From: JAENVT01 sp963720775 | GTDB taxonomy: Bacteria > Actinomycetota > Acidimicrobiia > Acidimicrobiales > Ilumatobacteraceae | Assembly: GCA_963720775.1 (NCBI GenBank) | Contig: CAVRGR010000002.1 | Span: 124,001 to 188,000 of the forward strand | Reading direction: 5' to 3' | DNA length: 64,000 bases | Made by a program: the position numbers and the translations under genes | The notes under the pieces: generated by a model | The model's database searches: none | Told to the model about the DNA's origin: nothing | Seen by the model: the letters and a program-made list of their open reading frames with translations, nothing else | Part shown: piece after piece, positions 8,500 to 17,330 of the stretch | Position numbering within the stretch: the first letter of the stretch is position 1 | Layout of the letters: each line of letters opens with the position of its first letter

Positions 8500-10962
8500 A
8501 TGAACGACTCCGGCGTTGTCGCTGGTGAGGCATCTGGATCAAGGGGTCGGGCACTTCGACCCTGGTGGCTACGTCAAGCGGTCGATTGGGTGAGAGGCGT
8601 GGGAAAGTCCAGCCGACTTCAAACCGAGTCGGGACGTCGCCGGCAGGTGTGGATGGCCGTCCTGCTGGCCGGACTGCTCTTTGCCATGGGCGTGGCCGGT
8701 TCAGTGGCAACGGCGAGTTCGGTTGCGCGTCGCGACGCCGACAAATCACGCAACGCCTTTTCCCTGTCGACCGTCGAGGTCGCGTCGACGCTGCGATTGG
8801 CCATTCAGCGCGAACAGGATCTGGCGGTCAGCGCCGCCGGTTTCTTCCTCGACTCACCGCTCCCGTCGAACGCCGAGTTCGTTGCCTGGGCGAATGCGCT
8901 CCAGGCGATGGATCGTTATCCGGAGCTGCTCGGTTGGGGAGAAGTCGTCATGGTTCCGGCGGCACAGCTCGACGCGTACGTGGCCGCAGTGACGGCGGAC
9001 CCATCAGGTGTGGTGACTGGAGAATTCCAACTGATTCCTCCCGGAGAACGCGACTTCTACTGCTTGTTCGTGGTCGGCCAAAGCCGCAACCCGGCCACCG
9101 GGGCTCCTCCAGGGTTCGACTACTGCGCCGGCGCCAGTGGAACGCAGACCCTGGCGGCGCGCGACACCGGCCGCAGTGGCTACGAGGTGATCGACACCGG
9201 AAACGGCATCAAGACACTCGGCGTGCAGGTGCCGATCTACCGCGGCGGCGCAACTCCGACGACGGTCGCGGCGCGCCGCGAGGCCTTCGCCGGTTGGGTC
9301 GGTCTCGGATTCGATCCCGACACGGTGCTCCGCAGCGCATTGCGCGATCGCCCCGGCACCGCAGTCACGCTTCGATTCCACGACGGTTCGTCCACCGCGG
9401 CGTTCACCAGCGGTGAGGCGCCCGATGGCGCCAAGGGCGTAACGGTCGATCTGCAGAACGGATGGACGGTGGAAACTTTGGCCACCGTCGCCGATTCCGG
9501 GATCTTCACTGACAGCAGTGCCGTCTTGGCACTGTCGGGAGGCCTGGCGGTGAGCCTCGTCCTCGTGGCACTGGTCCTGGTACTGGGCTTGGGGCGGGCA
9601 GTCGCCCGGCGCCTGGTGGACGAGCGGACCGACGAGTTACGTCATCAAGCGCTCCACGACTCTCTGACCAACCTTCCGAATCGGGTCTTGATCATGGACC
9701 GCATCGATCAGCTGTTGGTTCGAAATCGCCGAAACGGTACGACCGGCGCAGCGCTGTACATCGATATCGACGACTTCAAGAACGTCAACGACACACTCGG
9801 ACACCAGGCCGGTGACCGGTTGCTGGTCGCCGTGACCGCGCGGTTGATCAGCGCCCTGCGTGATGCCGACACGATCGGTCGAATGGGAGGCGACGAATTC
9901 GTCGTGTTGATCGATGGGGCCACGCTCGGCATTGCACCCGAGTTCGTCGCCCAACGGCTGCTCACGGTGATGCACCAACCCTTCGAGCTGGAAGGCGCAA
10001 TGATGCCGATGTCGGTGAACGTCAGCATCGGGATAGCGCTAGGTGATCGACCAACCGGCGGCGACCTTCTGCGCGACGCCGACGTTGCGTTGTACCAGGC
10101 GAAGGCAGCGGGGAAGAACCGCTACGAGATCTTCTACCCGGAGATGCAGACGCAGATCAGTCGCCGCATCGATCTCGAGTTCGAGCTCCGCTCGGCGCTC
10201 GATGCAAACCAGTTCGAGCTCTACTACCAGCCCATCTACTGCCTCGAAGACCTGTCGTTAGTGGGTGTAGAGGCCTTGCTGCGCTGGCACAACCCGACTC
10301 GCGGACTCATCGAACCTACGGAGTTCATCCCCATCCTGGAGCAGAGCGGCCAGATCCAAGCGGTCGGGCGTTGGGTGCTGGTGCAAGCCTGCATGCAGAT
10401 GGCCGCGTGGCACGCTGCCGGCGACCACCTCGAGATCTCCGTAAACGTGTCCGGCCGCCAACTCGACCACGATGACGTCGTCGACCACATTCGTGAAGCG
10501 CTCGACTCGAGCGGGCTGGACCCTACGTCGCTCATCATCGAGGTGACCGAGACGTCGCTGATGCGCAATGCAGCGGCCACCGCCGCCCGCCTGATGGCCA
10601 TCAAGAAGCTCGGTGTGAAGATCGCCATCGACGACTTCGGCACGGGCTATTCGTCGCTCGCCTATCTCCAGCGGTTCCCGGTCGATTGTCTCAAGATCGA
10701 TCGCAGCTTCACCCACGCCATCACGACCTCCTCCGAGTCGAAAGCGTTGATTCGAACACTGGTGCAACTCGGCAAGGACCTCGGCCTGAAGACGCTCGCC
10801 GAGGGAGTCGAGACCACTGGCGAGATGGATCATCTGCGGCGCGAGAACGTCAACGAGGCGCAGGGTTTCCTGCTCTCCAGACCTCTGCCGGCGAGAGCGC
10901 TCGAGACCCAGATCCTCGTCCAATCGCGACACGCTCCCATGCCGGGCGAGTCACGATCTTGA
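8500..10962 (+). CDS. CHASE-GGDEF-EAL membrane c-di-GMP enzyme
   Basis: An 820-residue protein. A transmembrane span (~residues 50-75, WMAVLLAGLLFAMGVAGSVA) precedes a CHASE-type extracellular sensor (~80-330). A second span follows (LALSGGLAVSLVLVALVLVLG), then GGDEF (RMGGDEFVVL with an RDAD I-site) and EAL. The EAL domain keeps VEALLRW, NVSGRQL, EVTETSLM, DDFGTGYSS, LKIDRSF, AEGVET and AQGFLLSRPL. All catalytic residues I can check are present in both domains. ATG 8500 is used; in-frame GTGs downstream are alternatives. It is divergent from the FtsX permease (95 bases apart) and lies 171 bases upstream of the LPxTG and PilZ-peptidase genes, making it the nearest candidate source or sink of c-di-GMP for the latter. 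Confidence 0.93.
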   Translation: MNDSGVVAGEASGSRGRALRPWWLRQAVDWVRGVGKSSRLQTESGRRRQVWMAVLLAGLLFAMGVAGSVATASSVARRDADKSRNAFSLSTVEVASTLRLAIQREQDLAVSAAGFFLDSPLPSNAEFVAWANALQAMDRYPELLGWGEVVMVPAAQLDAYVAAVTADPSGVVTGEFQLIPPGERDFYCLFVVGQSRNPATGAPPGFDYCAGASGTQTLAARDTGRSGYEVIDTGNGIKTLGVQVPIYRGGATPTTVAARREAFAGWVGLGFDPDTVLRSALRDRPGTAVTLRFHDGSSTAAFTSGEAPDGAKGVTVDLQNGWTVETLATVADSGIFTDSSAVLALSGGLAVSLVLVALVLVLGLGRAVARRLVDERTDELRHQALHDSLTNLPNRVLIMDRIDQLLVRNRRNGTTGAALYIDIDDFKNVNDTLGHQAGDRLLVAVTARLISALRDADTIGRMGGDEFVVLIDGATLGIAPEFVAQRLLTVMHQPFELEGAMMPMSVNVSIGIALGDRPTGGDLLRDADVALYQAKAAGKNRYEIFYPEMQTQISRRIDLEFELRSALDANQFELYYQPIYCLEDLSLVGVEALLRWHNPTRGLIEPTEFIPILEQSGQIQAVGRWVLVQACMQMAAWHAAGDHLEISVNVSGRQLDHDDVVDHIREALDSSGLDPTSLIIEVTETSLMRNAAATAARLMAIKKLGVKIAIDDFGTGYSSLAYLQRFPVDCLKIDRSFTHAITTSSESKALIRTLVQLGKDLGLKTLAEGVETTGEMDHLRRENVNEAQGFLLSRPLPARALETQILVQSRHAPMPGESRS

Positions 10963-11133
10963 CCGGTAGGTCGATTGACCACGACGGAGAGCAGGTCGGG
11001 CTGTTTCGCGGGTCGAAGGTCCCGGGTGGTGCCCACACCCGTGGCATTGGATGAAGTGTGAGACAAAGCGCCTGCCCCTGGTAGGGGTTGGTTCACGGAG
11101 GTGCGACCCGAGCAGGGTCTGAAGGGATCGACG

Positions 11134-12184
11134 ATGACAAGCGGGAATGATCGACCGAGACGGTTCCATCCGTGGTTCGGCGGGCTGACACTGATCGGCT
11201 TGGGCGCGACGCTCGTCGTAACGGGTCTGCTGCAGACGACTTCCTCGCACGTCACCTCATCGTGCCCCGACAACACCGAGTTGATCGCCAAGTTCAACTT
11301 CAGCAGCGGCAGGTACGTCTTCGAGAAGCCCGATGAGTACCAGGGCGTCGTCACGATCTCCAATGGTTCCGCGACAGGCGGCGATGCGCACTCGTCTGTA
11401 CCTATCGTTGCGACGATCGTCAAGGCCGGTCCTGACTCCCTACTCGTGACCTACTCGCCTGCGCAGACGAACCTGCACTTCTCCAATGCCGGCTTCCCGC
11501 TCGTCGGCGCCGGCAACTTGCCCAGCATCTCGAACATCCAGTTCTGCCCCATCGAGCCACCGCCGACCACGACGACGACGAAGCCGCCGACCACGACCAC
11601 TTCCACCACGACAACTACGACACTGCCGACGACCACGACGACGACGTCGACAACTGTGCCGCCGACCACGACGACGTCGACGACCACGACGTCGACAACT
11701 GTGCCGCCGACCACGACGACGTCGACGACCACGACGACTACGACGACCGTGCCGACTGACCACGACGACGTCGACGACCACGACGACGTCGACGACCACG
11801 ACGTCGACAACTCTGCCGCCGACCACGACGACGTCGACGACATCGACAACTGTGCCGCCGACCACGACGACCGTGCCGCCGACCACCACTTCGACGTCGA
11901 GCACAACATCGACGACCGCTCCGTCGACCACGACCACCACCCTGGCCGTCACGACCACTGCGCCGTCGACGACACAACCTCCGGCGGCCACGACGACCTC
12001 GGTCGGTCAGGAGGCCCCGGTGGTCACTTCGACCTCGCTGTTCCTCGGTGGCGCAAACGAAGTTGCCCTGCCCCGAACCGGAGCACCATCGGTTCCACTC
12101 ATCGCCCTCGGAATGGTCCTGATGGCCATCGGACTGACGCTCACGGTTGTCGCCCGTGCACGCGTTCGTCGGGCTAGCAGCTGA
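11134..12184 (+). pseudogene. Thr-rich LPxTG surface protein, frameshift in repeat tract
   Basis: Starting at ATG 11134 (GAAGGG upstream), the protein has an N-terminal span (GLTLIGLGATLVVTGLLQTT), a small globular region with paired Cys, then a long Thr/Pro tract. The frame breaks at 11751-11760. There a GTGCCGCCGACC repeat reads GTGCCGACTGACC, one base too long, and the Thr coding switches to a DHDDVDD nonsense frame. In the correct downstream frame the Thr tract continues and ends in LPRTG, a hydrophobic span and RARVRRASS, a complete sortase signal, with the stop at 12184. The two halves together make one cell-wall protein of ~350 residues. No sortase gene is in the window. Repeat slippage or a sequencing error could each explain the break. 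Confidence 0.75.
11647..11736 (+). repeat. Two exact 45-bp tandem repeats in Thr tract
   Basis: Bases 11647-11691 are repeated exactly at 11692-11736, and degenerate copies continue to about 11890. The unit is 15 codons of Thr, Ser, Val and Pro. The frameshift at 11751-11760 lies just after the second copy, which fits slipped-strand mispairing. Confidence 0.85.
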
Positions 12185-12199
12185 CTGGGTCTGGCGCGG

Positions 12200-14395
12200 A
12201 TGATGCGGCTGCACCGCATCGTCGGTCGTGCGGTGGCCATCTGTTCGGTGGGCGCCGTGGCGACGGCGATCGCCCTCGCTCGGCCGTCCCTGTGGTGGAT
12301 CGCCGCGGTCGTGATCCTGGCGATGGCATGGGGTGCAACCCCTCAGGCCATCGATGCCTTTCTCGGTGATCTGACACCTCCTGAGCCCGCTGGCTCCGCC
12401 CACGGTTCGTTCACGATCGCCATTCACGTCGGTCGTCAGCCGGTCGAGATCAGCCGGGTCGGCGTCGCCGCCGCCATGGCCGCAGCCCCAACGGTCGTCG
12501 TGGCAACCGACCCTGGTGCGCTGAGCCGTCTCGGTCCGCTGCCGTGCCCGATCTTCGTGGACGAAACGCTCGAGTCTGCCCTCAACCGGGCGGCGGCGAC
12601 AGTCGACACCGATGCGCTCCTTGTTCTATCGGCAAGCACCTTCGTCGAAGTTGGTGCAGCCGAGGTTGCCGCGGGGCTCATCCGCGAAGGTGCCGGTTGG
12701 ATCATCGGCCGGTGCCGCACGTTCAACAACGACGGCTTCAGCCCGCTGGTGCGAGCACGCCTCGGAATGCGCATGCGTCGGTCGGCGAGGCGTGGCGGCG
12801 TGCAGTTGTGGGAGCCGAACGCGACGATGGTGAGCACGGCGTTGGTGCGCCGAGAACCCTTCGTTCCAGGCCGCCCCTGGGGCGCCGTGCTGCGCTCGCT
12901 TCGAGCTGGTGGGGCGAGCGGAGTCGAGTACGACATGACGCTGGCAATGACAGCGCAGCCCGTTGACGCGAGTTCGTACTGGCCTGCGTCGGTCGTGCGG
13001 CGGCGCCGTGTGGTGGCCGATCTGGCCGACGCGGCCACGACCAGCAGAGGGCGGGCGAGGTGGTTGGCGTTCGGGCTCCTCCTTCGCGAGCTGGACGGCT
13101 GCCTGCTGACGATCTGGTTGTTGTCGCCGTGGCTGCTCACCCGCGGCCACGAATCGGCCTTTCGTTGTCCGACGTGGACTGTGGTCGCCATGGTCGGCGT
13201 GCCGGCGTTGCTTCGGTGGGTCGGGGCCCGATACGCGCATCGCGTGTCGGTGCATCCGCTGGAGGACATGCTGGCCCTGGCCTTCGACGCGCCCGGTTCC
13301 GTGCTGGCGGTTCCGACTGCGTTCACGCGGCGCGTGCGTGCGACACACCTGCGATTACCAGGACAGCCGTTGGTGTTGGCCGGTGTCGCGTTCGCGGCAG
13401 TCACCGCGATACCGCTGTTCACCACGGGAACAACGGCGGAGCGAAGCGCAGCGGTTGGCCTCGCTCTCACCGAACTTGCTCTGTTGTGGCTTCTGACGAT
13501 GCGGGCGATCTTTCAACGGAACTGGGCGCGCACCACGTATCGGGTGCGGGCCCCACTCGCGGCGTGCATCGATGGTCAGCTGGCGTCGACGCTCGACCTG
13601 TCGCCGACCGGCTTGGCTGTGGAAGGGTCGTTCGAAGGGGTTTCGGTGGGCAAGGATGTCGCCGTCGAAATAGCGCTCGACGACGCGTCGGTTCTCTCGG
13701 CGCGCGGCACGATCGAGGCTCGCCGGAGACGAGCAGGAAGGAGCGTCGCCGGTGTCTCCCTGCGTGTCGCACCGGTCGACGAGCGCCGCTGGGTAGCTCA
13801 ACTCTCACGGTCGGTTGCGGCATCGTCGAGCCACGCGGTTCGCTGGCAGACCGACGTTCACACTGCTGCAGTGGAAGGCAGGCGAGGCACGGCCAAGTGG
13901 CTGGGTCGGGCTATCGTCGCCACGATCACGATGGTCTCGTTGACTGCCGTCGCCGTGCTGTTTCTCGCCATCGTCGGTTACCGACCGCTGATCGTTCGCA
14001 GCGGCTCCATGGAGCCCGCGCTGGGCGTCGGCGACGTCGTGCTCGTCGAGGACGTGAAGGCCGATCAGTTGGCGGTCGGCGACGTCACCACCATCAGCGA
14101 CCCGAGTGAGGTGGTCGATTCGTTGACGCACCGGGTTCGAGCTGTGAACGTCGGCGACGGAGTTCTGACGCTGACAACTCGAGGCGACGCCAACACCACG
14201 AGCGAGACGTTCACGCTCCAACCGACCGCGATCGTCGGACGGGTCGTCACCCGCGTCGCCTTCGTCGGCACCTTGGTTGCGTGGGCCGGCAGCCCCGGCG
14301 TTCGATGGCTTGCCGCTGGAATCGGGACCGTCACGGTGGCAGTTGTTCTCCTACGCGGTCATCGCCGGCGGATGCGTGCCGCGGCGTTCGGTTAG
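12200..14395 (+). CDS. BcsA-like membrane scaffold + PilZ + SipW-type signal peptidase fusion
   Basis: A 731-residue protein beginning 15 bases after the LPxTG gene. Two N-terminal spans (~10-50) precede a ~230-residue cytoplasmic region resembling a degenerate family-2 glycosyltransferase, then four hydrophobic spans (~290-440), a topology like cellulose synthase. A PilZ domain follows with both c-di-GMP-binding motifs: RTTYR (444-448) and DLSPTG (466-471). After another span (ATITMVSLTAVAVLFLAIVG) comes an S26B signal peptidase: VRSGSMEPALGVGDVV (Ser603 nucleophile), the THRV box (His644, the family's base) and a GDAN box, then a final span. Ordinary SipW-type peptidases are ~180-220 residues with no sensor. 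I infer c-di-GMP-controlled preprotein cleavage. The glycosyltransferase resemblance is weak; the PilZ and peptidase calls are strong. Confidence 0.85.
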   Translation: MMRLHRIVGRAVAICSVGAVATAIALARPSLWWIAAVVILAMAWGATPQAIDAFLGDLTPPEPAGSAHGSFTIAIHVGRQPVEISRVGVAAAMAAAPTVVVATDPGALSRLGPLPCPIFVDETLESALNRAAATVDTDALLVLSASTFVEVGAAEVAAGLIREGAGWIIGRCRTFNNDGFSPLVRARLGMRMRRSARRGGVQLWEPNATMVSTALVRREPFVPGRPWGAVLRSLRAGGASGVEYDMTLAMTAQPVDASSYWPASVVRRRRVVADLADAATTSRGRARWLAFGLLLRELDGCLLTIWLLSPWLLTRGHESAFRCPTWTVVAMVGVPALLRWVGARYAHRVSVHPLEDMLALAFDAPGSVLAVPTAFTRRVRATHLRLPGQPLVLAGVAFAAVTAIPLFTTGTTAERSAAVGLALTELALLWLLTMRAIFQRNWARTTYRVRAPLAACIDGQLASTLDLSPTGLAVEGSFEGVSVGKDVAVEIALDDASVLSARGTIEARRRRAGRSVAGVSLRVAPVDERRWVAQLSRSVAASSSHAVRWQTDVHTAAVEGRRGTAKWLGRAIVATITMVSLTAVAVLFLAIVGYRPLIVRSGSMEPALGVGDVVLVEDVKADQLAVGDVTTISDPSEVVDSLTHRVRAVNVGDGVLTLTTRGDANTTSETFTLQPTAIVGRVVTRVAFVGTLVAWAGSPGVRWLAAGIGTVTVAVVLLRGHRRRMRAAAFG

Positions 14396-14410
14396 CCCAG
14401 CAACCAGACT

Positions 14411-15064
14411 TCACGGGGCTGGGTTGTCGGCGGCGACCACGGCGGCGACGCCGGCCAGCACGAGCACACCTGCTGCTGCGAGGAGCGTGTCGGTGTCGGA
14501 GCCGGTGACGGGCAACGACCTCGCCGATCGCGTCGACTCCGCTGCCAACGCTTGCCCGGGGTCACCCGCAGGTCCGATCGTGGGTGCGGAGGCCGGTGTC
14601 GCCACGGGAGTGCTTGCGTGGGGAGGTGAGGCAGGTGTAAGGGCCGTAGGCGCCGGGGGATCCGGAACGGGAGCCAGCGATCGCACGACCGCCGCTTCGA
14701 ACAGGGCTCTCGAGTCGTTGTGGCGGAGATCGATGCTGCCGCTCGGATTGGAGGCAAACAACGCGTTTGAGTCGGTGGCCAGGATGTCGATGCTGTACGG
14801 CTGGCACACGCAGCAGGGGTGGATGCGGTTGGCCAATGCGAGAGCCTTGGTGGCGAAGACCTTGCTCGCCGCGTGATTGCGGCACGCAGTGCAACGGCAC
14901 CTCGTTCGGTTCTTCGGCGGGACGGGGTAGCCCCAGTCGGCCGACAGACGCCAAACGGGCACCATGGTCGGTGACGCCGCCGAAGCCGGCAACGCGCCCG
15001 CGCCGACCAAGGCCGCGGCGGTGCCACCAATGCCAAGCAGCAGGAACCGTCGCCTTCCAACCAT
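14411..15064 (-). CDS. Exported Cys-rich protein with LPxTG-type C terminus
   Basis: Starts at ATG 15064 with an AGAAGG site upstream; longer in-frame starts up to 15211 lack a signal-like context. The 217-residue product begins MVGRRRFLLLGIGGTAAALV..ASA, a twin-arginine-like signal peptide. The mature part has a Cys/His cluster (CRCTACRNH about 25 residues before CCVCQPYSIDI), which looks metal-binding, then an Ala/Pro linker and SLPVTG plus a hydrophobic segment. The tail after the segment (AADNPAP) lacks the usual basic residues, so wall anchoring is less certain than for the LPRTG protein. It is convergent with the PilZ-peptidase gene (15 bases apart). I do not recognise the Cys domain. 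Confidence 0.75.
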   Translation of the reverse strand: MVGRRRFLLLGIGGTAAALVGAGALPASAASPTMVPVWRLSADWGYPVPPKNRTRCRCTACRNHAASKVFATKALALANRIHPCCVCQPYSIDILATDSNALFASNPSGSIDLRHNDSRALFEAAVVRSLAPVPDPPAPTALTPASPPHASTPVATPASAPTIGPAGDPGQALAAESTRSARSLPVTGSDTDTLLAAAGVLVLAGVAAVVAADNPAP

Positions 15065-15445
15065 CTTGCCTTCTTCTCCGTCATGTTTGTGAGCAGCACC
15101 GGCTCCGGGAGCGTCACCTTCCTCGTTGCTCCACCTCCGCGTTCCAGTCGCTCGTCTCCGGCGGCCACCAACGAGCGAACAACCCCTTCCGACATCCCGG
15201 TCGTCGCCCATTGGCGTCGCCCGGAACGCTCTCCAGGATCACTACTCAGGCGTCGCTTTCAACTCCCGAAAGGTCGGCTTCCGTCTCACTCCTCAGTCGA
15301 TGACGCATCCGCAACCGGTGTTGCGTCGAGAGAGGTTTCGGCACCGACGGCGCCGAACTTGAGGAGATCTTGCAAAAGGTAAATGGGGTGTGGCCAAGGT
15401 TGTGGCGGGCCGATGCTTGCCGGTTCCGCCCATATCCTGGTGCGG
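15065..15445. other. Divergent intergenic region
   Basis: About 380 bases between the divergent LPxTG-type gene and the SGNH lipoprotein. It must hold both promoters. I see no convincing coding frame, tRNA, hairpin with a T-run or repeat; short frames here have no codon or family support. Confidence 0.5.
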
Positions 15446-16351
15446 ATGTCGTGTCGGCGCTGGTGCTGGATGGTCGCCGTGACCACCGGCATGGCTGCCT
15501 GCGGCGGCATTGCGGCTGGGAGCAGTGGCGGGTCGAGCGCTTCGGTGTCGAATCCAGTCGAGCTCGGCCCGTTGCCGACGCGGCCGCCGAAACCGACGGC
15601 CGCCGTGACTTCTTCGGTCGAACCGATCGCACGTCCCGCCCCGACGCGTCCCGCCCCGATGCTTCCCGCCCCGACAGCGACTGCCGAACCGGCCATCGCG
15701 GCACCAACGACGCCCGGATCGACGAATACGTCGACGACCCTTCGACTGGATCCGACGAAGACCTCGTGCGGTCACCTTGCCTACATCGGCGATTCGGTGT
15801 CGCTGGGGATGATCTCCGCGGAAACGCTCCCGACCGCATCGGCCCGACTCGACGCGCGCATGGCCGAGATCGGCGTGTTCGATCTCCGCAGCGAGATCTC
15901 GGGCGGCCGATCGATCGTCGAGACGCTCAGCGGTCAGGAAAACGCAGTCGATGTCGCAATCCGACTGCGCACCGACGGGTTCTCCGGCTGCTGGGTCGTG
16001 GCCATCGGCACCAACGATGCAGCGAACATCGCCGCAGGCGGTGCTCGCCAGGCGGCGCAACGGATCGCCTCGTTGATGGGGGTGATCGGAGCCGACCCCG
16101 TGCTGTGGATCGACGCCGCCACCGTGACCGACTCCGGCTCCTGGGCGTCGGCGAACATGGAGGCATGGAACGCCGTGTTGGCGGCGACAGGTCCGTCGTA
16201 TCCGAACCTGCGCATTGCCCGGTGGTCGGGGTTCGTCGTGCCGGAATGGTTCACCTCGGACGGCATCCATCCGACGGCGGCCGGAGCAGCCGCGAGGGTG
16301 CAGTTCATCGCCGCCGCGTTGGTCGCCAACTTTCCTCTCAAGACCCGGTGA
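15446..16351 (+). CDS. SGNH-hydrolase lipoprotein
   Basis: With ATG 15446 the product is 301 residues. The N terminus MSCRRWCWMVAVTTGMAACGG carries a lipobox (MAAC), so export and lipidation are predicted, followed by a Pro/Thr-rich linker to ~residue 100. The catalytic domain has the SGNH/GDSL blocks: YIGDSVSLG (Ser nucleophile), the Gly in the middle, VAIGTND (block III Asn) and DGIHP (block V Asp-His). A single-domain secreted esterase or O-acetyl-ester hydrolase is likely; similar domains occur with OafA/YrhL acyltransferases. Substrate unknown. ATG 15383 in the same frame would bury the signal and is rejected. Confidence 0.85.
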   Translation: MSCRRWCWMVAVTTGMAACGGIAAGSSGGSSASVSNPVELGPLPTRPPKPTAAVTSSVEPIARPAPTRPAPMLPAPTATAEPAIAAPTTPGSTNTSTTLRLDPTKTSCGHLAYIGDSVSLGMISAETLPTASARLDARMAEIGVFDLRSEISGGRSIVETLSGQENAVDVAIRLRTDGFSGCWVVAIGTNDAANIAAGGARQAAQRIASLMGVIGADPVLWIDAATVTDSGSWASANMEAWNAVLAATGPSYPNLRIARWSGFVVPEWFTSDGIHPTAAGAAARVQFIAAALVANFPLKTR

Positions 16352-16394
16352 TGAGTCCGGAACGCAGGGTGTTCCTGGGTTACGTTATGGGGGT

Positions 16395-16883
16395 ATGACG
16401 CGCCTGTGTGAACGCCCTGGATGTTCGCAGGTTGCCGAGATGACGTACGGCTTCGACGCCGAGCACCTGATGGTCTGGATCGACTCGTACGATCGCGTCG
16501 CCACCGGCATGGCCGGGGTGCTGTGCCGCCGCCACGCCGATGCCATGGTGGTGCCGCTCGGATGGATGCTCGACGATCGCCGCGACCCGGTGCCGAGGCT
16601 CTTCAAGGCTCCGGCTCAACCGACCGTGGTGGTCGCTCGTCACCGACGTGCATCCGCTCACCATCGCGACGACACCGAGCAACTGGAGCTCGGTGTCGAC
16701 GTAGCGATGGAGGGAGCGGATGGTGCTGCCACCGACGACTCGACCTTCGAACTGGTCGAGGCCGATGTCTTGCCGTGGAAGCCGGCCTTCGATCAGACCG
16801 ACGACCTCGACGGTCTGCTCGAAGCCCGTGGTCCATTGCTGGCTCGAGCGTTCGGCGGAAGCCGACGGCGACCCGTCAGCTAG
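16395..16883 (+). CDS. DUF3499 family protein
   Basis: A 162-residue protein starting at ATG 16395. The N-terminal half matches the actinobacterial DUF3499 pattern: CERPGCSQVAEMTYGF, then LCRRHADAMVVPLGW. That is a likely zinc-ribbon-like CxxxxC...CxxH arrangement followed by an acidic, low-complexity C-terminal half ending in a basic tail. Function is unknown in the family. The gene overlaps the end of the convergent small secreted protein by 8 bases. Confidence 0.75.
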   Translation: MTRLCERPGCSQVAEMTYGFDAEHLMVWIDSYDRVATGMAGVLCRRHADAMVVPLGWMLDDRRDPVPRLFKAPAQPTVVVARHRRASAHHRDDTEQLELGVDVAMEGADGAATDDSTFELVEADVLPWKPAFDQTDDLDGLLEARGPLLARAFGGSRRRPVS

Positions 16884-17259
16884 GCGCAGTCACAGGCGCG
16901 TCGCAGTGGGCGGCGACCCACACCGGTAGTTGCGTCGCCCGCGTGGTCGCCCGATCGAGCAACTTGTGGAGCCGGTCGATGCGCTTGTCGATGCGAGTCA
17001 CGATTCGCGTGTGACCGGCCTGTTCCGCTTGTGTCCGTCGATCGGTGAGCGTTGTGATGCGCTCGTCGATGCGCGTCTCGATGTTGGCAAGACGTTCGCC
17101 GATCTCGGTCTGATGGCTGCAGACGTACTCGGCACGGCCCTGCCGAACGGTGTCGGTACTTCCGACCGGATCTGCAGCCGAAGCCGTGGCGCCGATGGCC
17201 AGGACGCCCGCAAAGGCTGCTCCGGAGACCGAGATGAGGATCTTCTTGGTGATGTTCAT
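16876..17259 (-). CDS. Small secreted coiled-coil protein
   Basis: The start ATG 17259 gives 127 residues with a clear Sec signal (MNITKKILISVSGAAFAGVL..ATASA). The mature part is a heptad-rich Arg/Glu/Ile helix (IGERLANIETRIDERITTL, then RIVTRIDKRIDRLHKLLDRA) with one Cys near each end. I do not recognise a family. Upstream in-frame codons to 17358 add a non-signal extension and are less likely. Confidence 0.65.
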   Translation of the reverse strand: MNITKKILISVSGAAFAGVLAIGATASAADPVGSTDTVRQGRAEYVCSHQTEIGERLANIETRIDERITTLTDRRTQAEQAGHTRIVTRIDKRIDRLHKLLDRATTRATQLPVWVAAHCDAPVTAPS

Positions 17260-17330
17260 GAGGTGGATGATGAGCCGCACATATGAGGGATCTGTGAGCG
17301 GTCGATCAAGAAACAGCGATACTTGGGGTG

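Noticed and set aside
10963..11133. Possible c-di-GMP riboswitch upstream of the LPxTG and PilZ-peptidase genes
   Set aside because: The context is tempting and a GCCCCT...AGGGG stem exists, but I cannot match the conserved GEMM core; no support.
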